64,000 nt of DNA from Marthasterias glacialis (taxonomy: Eukaryota; Echinodermata; Asteroidea; Forcipulatida; Asteriidae), in the NCBI GenBank assembly GCA_911728455.2, contig OU452229.1:7554811-7618810 (forward strand), given 5' to 3'. Both the position numbers and the translations under genes were made by a program. Under the pieces are notes generated by a model. It made no database searches and was not told the origin of the DNA. It worked only from the letters and a program-made list of their open reading frames with translations. Below, one piece after another: positions 55,287 to 64,000 of this stretch (position 1 is the first letter of the stretch; the number at the start of each line of letters is the position of its first letter).

Positions 55287-56630
55287 ATTTTCTTTCTTTC
55301 TTTTTTTTTTTTTTTGGGGGGGGCGCTTATTCAAGTCTGTAATTTGACCAAAATGCCCGCATATTGGGATCGAGGGTATACGTACCGTCCCCGCAACTAG
55401 GGATGTGTGCTCAGCACGTCGTGGCGTGTGCGAATGTAAGACAGCTCAATATTACAGACTTGATTTCAAGTTTTTTTGTCACGTTACCGAAAACCCAAAC
55501 ATTACCGATGTTTTACTATACAATGCGTCAAGTCTTATAAATCAATACTTGTCCAAATATGGTACCAAAAGACGTGTCTGGTAACAGTTTACTTTGAACG
55601 TAATGAGGTAAAACAAAATTATATCCTGAAACAAAAATATATCCAATAATGTAACGGTATACCATTATTGCAAATGGCGACAACGTTGTAAAACGCCGTG
55701 GCTACATAGGAAACGGTATGTATTCTTGTAAATAAGAGTTTGTGTCTGAAACCATCTGATATCGTTGTCAGACAACTGGTCGACCGTTTGGGTTTGCATG
55801 ACCAGGTCACGTGCATGAAAGCATACCGCCCTGGCCCCTTTGCCAAACCCTCCCCCTTGATTCTGTATGGATGATGAACGTCCAACTCGCCCCAAAGATA
55901 ATGTGGTTGCCAAAATATCCCCACGTCATTCCTTCGTCAAGCATCATGGCATTTTCACAGCTGAAACTGTTCCCATCAGAGTTTTCAAACCGCTGAGTTC
56001 CCAGGCATTCGTTGGAGCTTAGTTTGTTTGTTTTTTGTTTTTGTTTTTTGTTTTGTGGAAAAAGAACATTTTTTCTTACCTCAGTTAAATGAACCCTACT
56101 TGACCTGTAAGTGACCTTTGACCAATACCTAGTCAAATTGTCAGTTGTCCTTATGTCCAAGTTTGGTTAAAATTGTTTCAGGAAGTTATAGCGATTTTCA
56201 GGCTAATCACGTGACATCAGCAAATGAACTGTAGTGACCCCTGTGTGACCTTTCACCCAATCCTGAAAACCCAATATGAAGTATAGCCCTGGGTTGATAT
56301 CGACAGTTTAGCTTCTGTGGGAGAAGCATTTAGTAATTTTCACTAAAATGCCGTCTAATGACCCATACGTGAGCCCTTGGTGACCTTTGACCCAATACCT
56401 AGTGCAAACTTTGTTTAGTTGTCGTTAAGTTCAAGTTTGGTTACAATTGGCTGAAGCGTTTGGAAGTTATAGCCATTTTCATGCTGATCACGTGACATCG
56501 TGAGAAAGAAGATAAATCAGGATCACAATAATAATAAATCAGCCGTCGGCTGATAAAATAATCAAGTTTGATGCACTGAGTTGCGCCATGAGACACTGAT
56601 ATATAAGTTGGATTTCTATAGGATCACCTT
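55287..56630. other. Spacer with a duplicated TGACCTTTGACC block
   Basis: A G run at 55313-55323 and a weak inverted repeat (TTCAAGTCTGTAAT / ATTACAGACTTGA, 55333-55468). From about 56110 to 56510, blocks with GTGACCTTTGACCCAATACC, CAAGTTTGGTTA, GGAAGTTATAGC and ATCACGTGACATC occur twice. No gene. Confidence 0.5.
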
Positions 56631-56839
56631 GAACCCATTTTTCATTAAACCGTGTACTAATGGCCTGCTCGCGTCAATACTAAAATGATGACGATCTGAT
56701 TATCGCAGACATGTTAGTTCGGAAAATGTTGTCAATGCAGAACAGATCCGGTGTCACAGGAACTTATTCGGTGTCACAGTAACAGCACTTGTGTGGTTTG
56801 ATTCCTACATACGTAGCCGTGAGCAGATGGTTAAGATCG

Positions 56840-57962
56840 GTGATTTTAAATCCAAGCCTCATGTGGTATCGTCCGGGATTCCTCGGGGCTCCATTGCTGA
56901 TCTGCAGGTTTTTTATTGTACTCCTCTCTAGTTGTATACATTAAGTGTCACGAGGTCAGTGGCATGTTCTATGCATCACACAAACCAAGAAATGGACTGC
57001 TGCAGAGAACAATGTCTATTTGAATGACAGCAACACGGAGGTTATTCATGGATCACCCCGTTATGCAGATACCACGCCTATTCAATATATCACTGTAGGT
57101 TATTCTGTAGTGGACTGTTGTTCAATCAAAAGATCTCGGTGTCATTGATCAAAACCTCTCCATGATACCTCATGTTATAAATATTTGTCGTCTAGCTTCA
57201 CTCGCTATCAGAAATATTGGCCGTATCCGCAAATACATTGACAGAAATTGTACTGAGAAGCTGGTACATGTTTTTTGTTTCAGCTAAGCTTGAAACAGAA
57301 ACAGTCTTTTGCACAGCCTTCCGGACTTTCAAACGAATAAACTCCAGCGCAAATAAAGTGCTTCAGCCCGGTTGGTTTAATACCTTGTGAGCAAGACCTG
57401 TATTGGCTGACTGTGAAGAAGCGCATTGTGAATTAGAAACCCATTATATTAGCGCACTGTGAAGAAACCCATTATTTCATTAAACCGTGTACTAATGGCC
57501 TGCTCGCGTCAATACTAAAACGGTGCTTTTAACTTTCAAAGTTCTCAACAGCCAAACACCAAATTATGTCAGTGATTTTATCTGCATCAAGGAAACTCTC
57601 GTACTCTTATGATCAAAAGCTGCTACCAAGGGCCAGAGATCATTCTCCTACACAGCTCCCGAATTCGGGAACCGGCTTCCAACACATGTTAGAAATGCAA
57701 ATTCACTGGATGTGTTCAAGAGTTCACTCAAAACCTATCTGCTTAGCCTGTGAATTGAATGTTTTTCTCATACCAGTTCATATCACATTGTGTTTCCTTT
57801 CACGCCTTGTTCTGCATGAAGTTTATGAGTTTTCACGTTTATCTAGTTATTGTTTTCATACTGCACAGCGCATTGGGGTTTTGTCTTTGACGGAATGCGC
57901 TTTATAAGAGTGTACCATTATTAGTAGTAGTAGTAGCAGTAGTAATATTATTATTATAAATT
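56840..57962 (+). pseudogene. CR1/L2-like LINE remnant, heavily decayed
   Basis: Out-of-frame pieces read as a receptor of RT motifs: GDFKSKPHVVSSGIPRGS, a LGVIDQNLSMIPH and RIRKYIDRNCTEKLVHVF stretch, then TAPEFGNRLPTHVRNANSLD and KSSLKTYLL, followed by a TAGTAGTAG / TTATTATTA tail (57920-57960). Many stops and frameshifts. Confidence 0.75.
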
Positions 57963-58264
57963 ATTATAATTATTACAGCTCTTAATACCTTCTACTGACG
58001 TCTCACGCGGCTACTGCCTGTCCATGATCTGCCATTTTCGGGGTTAAAACTGCATGTAAAGATGTTTAACATCTAAACGTGCGTGCGCATTGCCGAAAAT
58101 GCTCACTATACACAACTCGTGGAAATCGACTTCCAAAAAGTCGCAACCAAAGAATCATTGTGGTGATGACGTCAGATGAATTGGGTCAATTATATTAAGG
58201 CAATGATGTTTTAAAATAGAACCACTTCACAAGGGTATTGGTATTTTTCAGTGCATAAACGGCA

Positions 58265-58928
58265 ATGTATTTGATTAGTATGTTCTCCGTTGTCATGTTG
58301 CTTCTAAGCTTAGGTCAGTTTACAATGAATGCAGTCGGTATTGAGTTGCCGATTTGTATAATATTGGGAGAAAACCCATCGTCCGTGTTACTGTCACCTG
58401 CCCGCATCAAACCAGCCATAGATATTGCCTTGACAAAGATAGATGGTCTCGTGAAGGAGCATTTGTACGCAAACTTCACCTTCAGGTGTACTTATTCTTA
58501 CGATGGGTGTTCTGAACCCATCAGAAGCGACGTGGCCCTGGCCGTTGATGCCTACACTCAGGGTGACGCATGGGCCTTCTTCGGGCCGCCTTGCAACGAT
58601 GCCCTAGTCGCCGTTGCAGATCTATCTGCGTCGTGGAATGTGCCGGTTGTTTCACCGAGTTCCGACTCTTCTGTTCTAGAGGATAAGTTGAGATTTCCAA
58701 CCCTTACCCAGATGTCTTATAAGAGTAATACAGTGTATGCTTTTGTTGTGGCACTGTTCCAACAGTACAAGTGGACGACGTGCATGATATTGTACGATGA
58801 GAATTATGCCAACTTTGCTAAGGGTCTTGAACACGAAGTTCACACCAGCGGGGTGGATGCACACAGTCATTTAGTTAGAGCTGATGAGATCGAAGAGGCA
58901 TTGAACGAAGCGGAATTCGTTTCCAGAA
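58265..58928 (+). CDS. Exon 1C: N-terminal half of an NPR-type ligand-binding domain
   Basis: 664 nt, 221 codons plus one base. Hydrophobic signal peptide (SVVMLLLSLGQF). ANF-receptor features: IELPICIILG, ARIKPAIDIAL, YANFTF, DGCSEPIRSD, AWAFFGPPC, VAVADLSASWNVPVVSPSS, RFPTLTQMSY, W-x-x-C. Donor AGAA/GTAAGG, phase 1; reading on hits TAG at 58937. Phase and position fit exon 61049-61194. A pyrimidine-rich TATTTTTCAG at 58239-58248 could be an acceptor for an upstream non-coding exon. Confidence 0.93.
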
Positions 58929-59662
58929 GTAAGGTTTAGGTCCTAGTGTCATTCCAAATTTCATTTTATATCCTTTCAGAACCCCGCATACTTAAAATAC
59001 CGCAAACCTAATCCTTATTGACCATCCACGATGCAAACCATTAACAAATTCTTATCTGAATAATAATTAATAATCATCAAATAATTAAAATAATTCTGAC
59101 ATGTTTAGGTCTCATATCTTGCCTAAGCCCTCAAGATCATTTCATTATGTGGCCATGAAATATAATGGCAAGTCTTGCGAATAGATATTGCTGGAAAATC
59201 AATGTTATTAAATTTAAATGGCTTAACTTGACAAACTACCAAACTGTGAAATCTTTGGAAACGATAGATGTACAACTCATACAATAGCCTAATTATTTAA
59301 GGCAAACCTAAACATTGCTAAATTGGGGTTAAATAACCCCCTGAGGTGGTTTAAAAATCTTTCACTTGTTCGCAATATCACCGCGCTGCTTTTTGAAGAA
59401 TTACCAGCAAACGCTAAAAAAGACAACTGTAATTCTCAAAAACATTCCCGTACCATACTAAACCTCAGTTTCATTTCATATACATGACTGGGAAAAGAAC
59501 AGCATTTTCGGCATTGATAAGAATGTTGAATTGGAGAACTTTCTCATGCGTATCACCGGGTACTATTTTTTATTTATTTATTATTTATTTATTTTGTCAT
59601 ATTTTTTTTATATACGACACCGGGACAATTTGTCCATATAAGTGTAAGCCAAGAACAACACT

Positions 59663-59781
59663 GTAAAACTAAAGTTAGTCAAAACAGCCTTAATTAGTCA
59701 TTTTAGACCATTTTGACTGATTGTAGTCAAAATGTGGTCTAAAATAACTAACGAACGCTGTTTTGACTAAGTTAGTTTTAG
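59663..59781. mobile_element. Palindromic MITE (intron after exon 1C)
   Basis: About 119 bp. Arms AACTAAAGTTAGTCAAAACAGC and the near complement GCTGTTTTGACTAAGTTAGTTT, with further pairing of AGTCATTTTAGACCA and TGGTCTAAAATAACT around a TGACTGATTGTAGTCA centre. Confidence 0.8.
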
Positions 59782-59887
59782 AATGAAGTCTTTATTTTCT
59801 TTGAGTATTACGGTCGAGTACATTTTTATGTATACATGAGTAAGAATACAACGGTACAGGGTGACAAATCGCTACCGTGATAATAGA

Positions 59888-60432
59888 CGATTGTGCAACA
59901 ATGTTTTAATCACGTGATCTATAGGGGTAATTCGTCATCTCAGCTGATGGCAAACTACGGGCAAAATACATGCTGTGACCGAAAGAGTTACGGTATGCAC
60001 TACAGGTGTCGTACGATGTAGCCAGCCGCCTGTTACTTTGTTTGCAGAATTTCAAAAAGACAGAGACACAGTTTTGGAAAGCCTTTTCTTTGGATGATTT
60101 CAACTTCAAAATTGTGAAATTCTTGTGTCAAAAAGTGTGTGATTGTGGTCATCTGGACCGTGGTGCAATTAGTACTACCACATTGTGGACATAACATTCC
60201 TTTTAGAATTTTCAAGACTTTCTGAACTGTCCTTACTGGCTTTATTCAGCCACTCGAAGGTCTCTGGTACAAACTCTGGAATATTTTTCACAGATTTCGG
60301 GAAAGAAAAGCCTCGATCGAATAAACAAAATGCAACAATCATTATGTACCGTACCGCACTTTCCTATGCAGGACGTCGTGTTTGTTTACATTAATACCCA
60401 CAATAGGTCACGTAACTTAGAGAGCGCAATCG
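59888..60432 (+). repeat. R1, near complete copy
   Basis: Starts GATTGTGCAACAATG and ends GAGAGCGCAATCGG; the ends are inverted repeats. Carries CATCTCAGCTGATGGCAAAC, CAGCCACTCGAAGGTCTCTG and GAAAAGCCTCGATCGAATAA. Best available reference for the family in this window. Confidence 0.75.
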
Positions 60433-61048
60433 GGCTATTCGCTACACTTAACGTGGTTTTTAATCTATCAACAGAGTTACTAACATAGGTTTTCCCCAAT
60501 TTGCCAAAAATTAATTAAAATTTTCACGCATTCATGTTCACGATTTACCTCTTATTCAAACGAACTAGTTTTTTAAGCCATACTGTACATTCACACTTGA
60601 TTTCGTTATTCTCATTCGGGCTTTTTTTCAGCCATTCTGTTACATATAGGCATTCAATGCTATATTTTGACCATTCTGCAGTTGCATTTTTACTTCCTTT
60701 ACAATTGATGAAATTGAATGGTTGACCAGCCTCTAGCTGCTGGCTTTTACAAATCAATGATCTTTGCGGCTTATTGAATACGAATGATCTAATTTGATCA
60801 GTGAATGAAAAACTGTTGAAAATAAATTATTCAATTTGACTGCTAATGCAAAGCACCATTTATTTTCAAACGAAAGTGAATAAGCCGGTGTTAAATTGAA
60901 AGAGTTTTGTTTAAATTGGCCTGGAAATCTACATTATAATTGTATTACTATTTATTTATTTGTTAATTTAATTGATATTTTAGGCGGATATACTTTTAAG
61001 CCTTATTGCGATCTCGCTAATGTTAGTAGTTTTTGTTTTCTCTTCCAG

Positions 61049-61194
61049 TAATCTTTATAAGTGCTGACGGAGATAGCGTACGGAATATCATGATAGCCGC
61101 TTACAATCTGGAGATGATATCTGGTAATTACGTCTTCATCAGTTACCATCCATTTAACAATACCCAAGACTTTGGAGACGATTCGTGGAGTAAG
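61049..61194 (+). CDS. Gene C exon 2: ANF-receptor domain
   Basis: 146 nt, acceptor TTTTCTCTTCCAG, donor AAG/GTCAGT, phase 1 in and phase 0 out. Encodes IIFISADGDSVRN, AAYNLEMISGNYVFISYHPFNNT and WSK. Same length and phase as the first visible exon of gene A and 29 of 49 residues identical. Both exon 1B and exon 1C could splice to it in frame. Confidence 0.93.
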
Positions 61195-63793
61195 GTCAGT
61201 ATTTTATGTTACAATCAAATGTTTTCTAAGTAACATTCAACACAAAAATGTTGTTGACATGTTTTTCTTCTCAAAATGCTTAAGTGATACAGAAGGTAGG
61301 TGATGGCATTTTGCCTATGGTGATACAAGAATGGACTTTGGCACACAGTCTGTTTATGTCATGAGAAAGATTTTGGCTATGGGGCAAGCCATGGCAGATT
61401 TGTCCTTTGAATCTAGGTAGTATAACAAATAATGGCAGCCATTTTGAAAATGATGGACATTTCTTGTTATTCTTTCCCGCAACTTATCCTCGTTCTCTGG
61501 ATAAGTGATACGGAACTCACTGGGCGCATTACTTTTCTATTTCGTTTATGCACTCAAAATGGGACAAATAACGAGAGAAGTCGGTTGTTTGGTAAAAAAG
61601 AATAACACAAAGAACAGCTCACGTAAAAACGTTTTCTATTACATATTCAAAATAAAATTGAGCATTTTAAAGTTGAAATTGATTACATTACTTTGCTTTG
61701 ATTCAGCAAATTTACATTTACTAAAAAGATTGGGTCATGTCAAATTTAAAGATAACAAAGGCATGAATCGGATTCCGCTATAACATCGGTAATGAACCTG
61801 GGCCGCATGAATGTACTCATAATAGGTTTGATGGAGGAGGGCAGATTGTACAAGCCAAGAACAGTTGCATAAATACATTTTTCTGGAACTCTGCTGTCTT
61901 CATAATTTCAAATACGAATAGCAATTCACATGCAATAAAAACTAATTTGATTACAACCCCTCCCCCATCCATCTGAGCACCATCCAATGAATTCAGGTCT
62001 TATGTTTCCTTGATTTCCATAAGTCTACCAACCTACGGACTTGTAAAATAAGCAATTACCAGAGGGCTAAACAGTTTTTACCATTTTCACCTCTAAGTTG
62101 ATCAGGTTTTCGATGAAAACATTGAGTGCAATTAACATGCAAACATTACAATTTAAAGGGATGGAATGCACAATTACAAGAGGATAGAAACACATTCTCA
62201 TGTGTTGTTACTAGACTTATGAAAACATATAGCCGCTGTACTGCAGAACATGTACCAAGAAGAAAATAATGTTATTAGCCATGTATCGATTTGTAACTCA
62301 ATCTAAATTCAACTTTGATTGACTCTAATTTACCTTGGTGGTCTTTTTCCCATTAAGGGGTGTGCTACGTTTGATTTTTTCTTTCTTTTTTTCTTCTACA
62401 TTTCTGGTTGAAATGGTCATAAATTGTATTTTATTAAGTCACAAAGCGTTCGCGACAAAAATCAATTTTTGTGAATGCCGGCCGGCTGACGACATACAAA
62501 CGACATCAAACATATGATAGTGTTTGTTGTATACAGAAATGCTTGCAATGTTCAAACAATCATATTAAGATAGGATAAGATAAGACAATTAGTATAAGAA
62601 GTTAGAAAACCATTAACATCGGAAGTTTGTGTGCACCTAAAGGAATATTTACACTAAGATACCGTACAATTATTACTGACAATGGGTATTGGTGTCTTAC
62701 TGTTATACCTTTTGTTTCTTTGCCCGTTTCTACTATAACGTGTGCCCATCAATACTAACATTATACAAGCATTGGATGCATTTGAGTGTCGCGGATATAA
62801 TCACGAGGTGAAATTTGGACTATTTCATTTCTTCGCCTGGTGAAGTGGAAATGAATAAGCACAAATAGACACGGTTCCTCGTCAATACCACAAACTGAAA
62901 ATTCTTATGAAAAAACAAAAACAAAAACCCTTCTTCTTAACAACGTGGGCGACTCCATGTAGACAACAACCATGACCGCCGTGACACTATCTTGTCTCAT
63001 TTGGACGAACGGGCGGGAACGATTATTTTGAGAACGACGCTGCGCATTATTGGGCAAGGTAATTTCTTATTCGCCTTCCTGAAATCGTCTGTAAACCTGC
63101 CATATGCAAGAAAATCATGTGACTACGGCAACGTAAGCCCTGAATTGGATGAGTGCGGCCTGTTTGTTGCTAATTAGAATGTGCAAATGAACGTACTATT
63201 AAAAACTAACTGCATATCAATTGTCTCCATAAGATTGTGTATCCCATTCAAGTCGTGCGTGCCCCGACTGGATCAGATTTAAAACTGTATATGTCAACGA
63301 TTTTGGTGAAAGCACATCAAAATAGCAGAAGATTTTGTGTTTATGTATTTATTTGTTTGTTTGTTTATTTATTTATTTAGTTATTGTATTTATCATTTTT
63401 GTTTATTATTATATTTTTGTCTTTGTTCTGGGATGGGAAAAAAATGTTTTGTATCGAAAATATTCGTCCGTCCTATTGTGAAATTCGAGATCATTTGTAG
63501 ATTAAAAAATTTAAAATAATAACATAAACAAAAATATTTAACAACAATCATATTATATATGACTATATATAGTACGCAAATTTACAATTTCCCACCTCCC
63601 ACTTTTCAACACGGATGGACGCCAATGCGTAAACGGGTCTGGCAATCAAATCAAATGGGTGTCTTCAAATGCTATTTTTTTTTAGACCTCGTCATTATTT
63701 CAGATGGAACTAATTATCTGGAGGAATGGAACTGGTATAAGCTTTATGAACAGTGAGCTTTCAGATTGGAATTAGTGGGTTTTTTTCGATAAT
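61195..63793 (+). other. Intron 2 of gene C; no exon 3 found
   Basis: I looked for an equivalent of gene A exon 3 (acidic start, [12 protein letters not shown]) and found none. The next exons must be outside the window or too diverged to see. Low-complexity TTTATTTATT occurs at 63338-63400. Confidence 0.5.
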
Positions 63794-64000
63794 CAAACTT
63801 TTAAAGGTAAAATACAGGATCGGTATTCATTAAAAAAAAATAGTTATTAGTATCAATCCGAAAACCTACTGGTTATGAAGATCATACCAGTACCAATCTT
63901 CCTAAAAATATTTCTGTCTGAAATACTGTCAGAGACGAGAAAAATAGAATGTGAAGACCCCGAATTTAATTTCGGTTGTTGTAACGATCGAAATTAAGGA
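63794..64000 (+). repeat. Interspersed repeat R3, cut by window end
   Basis: Starts TTTAAAGGTAAAATACAGG, then TTATGAAGATCATACCAGTA, TCTGTCTGAAATACTGTCAG and GAAGACCCCGAATTTAATTT. Collinear with 22525-22740. Confidence 0.7.

Noticed and set aside
63685..63756. Candidate exon 3 of gene C after TTTTTTTTTAG or TTATTTCAG
   Set aside because: The encoded sequence does not resemble gene A exon 3 and no phase-0 donor follows.

Overview
This is eukaryotic, intron-rich, AT-rich genomic DNA packed with transposon debris and simple repeats. The only recognisable host genes encode membrane guanylate cyclases of the natriuretic-peptide-receptor (NPR) type. Gene structure, tRNA-derived SINEs, CR1/L2-like LINE tails with (TTA)n ends and many palindromic MITEs suggest a marine invertebrate deuterostome, most likely an echinoderm. 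That assignment is inference.

Region 1 (1-6689) has no coding exon I can support. It holds a palindromic MITE end, a CG-rich foldback, 1.4 kb of CCTG/CCTA-type tetranucleotide array that switches abruptly to about 170 bp of pure GGAA repeat, one arm of a foldback element, and a copy of an interspersed repeat with GATTGYGC ends (called R1 below).

Region 2 (6690-32155) is gene A on the + strand. I traced 21 coding exons; all junctions are GT/AG and reading phase is kept from the first visible exon to the stop at 32153-32155. They give 819 residues: the C-terminal half of the ANF-receptor ligand-binding domain, one transmembrane helix, a juxtamembrane segment, a kinase-homology pseudokinase, a dimerisation helix and a complete guanylate cyclase catalytic domain. 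The first coding exon (about 220 residues in the paralogues) is not in the window and must lie upstream. The introns hold a 2 kb TTCTTG hexamer satellite with a higher-order structure, a 40-bp minisatellite, SINEs, LINE tails and three copies of a TTAA-flanked MITE. A fourth MITE copy lies just past the stop codon.

Region 3 (32156-40450) is intergenic: MITEs, R1 copies, a T-rich stretch, a hAT-like MITE and a broken CR1/L2-like reverse transcriptase.

Region 4 (40451-64000) contains two separate, clearly diverged first coding exons (40451-41111 and 58265-58928). Each has its own start codon, signal peptide and N-terminal ligand-binding subdomain, and each ends in the same splice phase. Only one following exon is seen (61049-61194), which is homologous to the first visible exon of gene A. 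Either this is one downstream gene with alternative 5' exons that swap half of the ligand pocket, or the exon at 40451 is a stranded remnant of a tandem copy. Between them lie a nest of MITEs, two foldback elements with tandem-repeat arms, a dispersed CACGAAGTGCAAAAA motif cluster and a decayed LINE. The rest of the second gene runs off the right edge.
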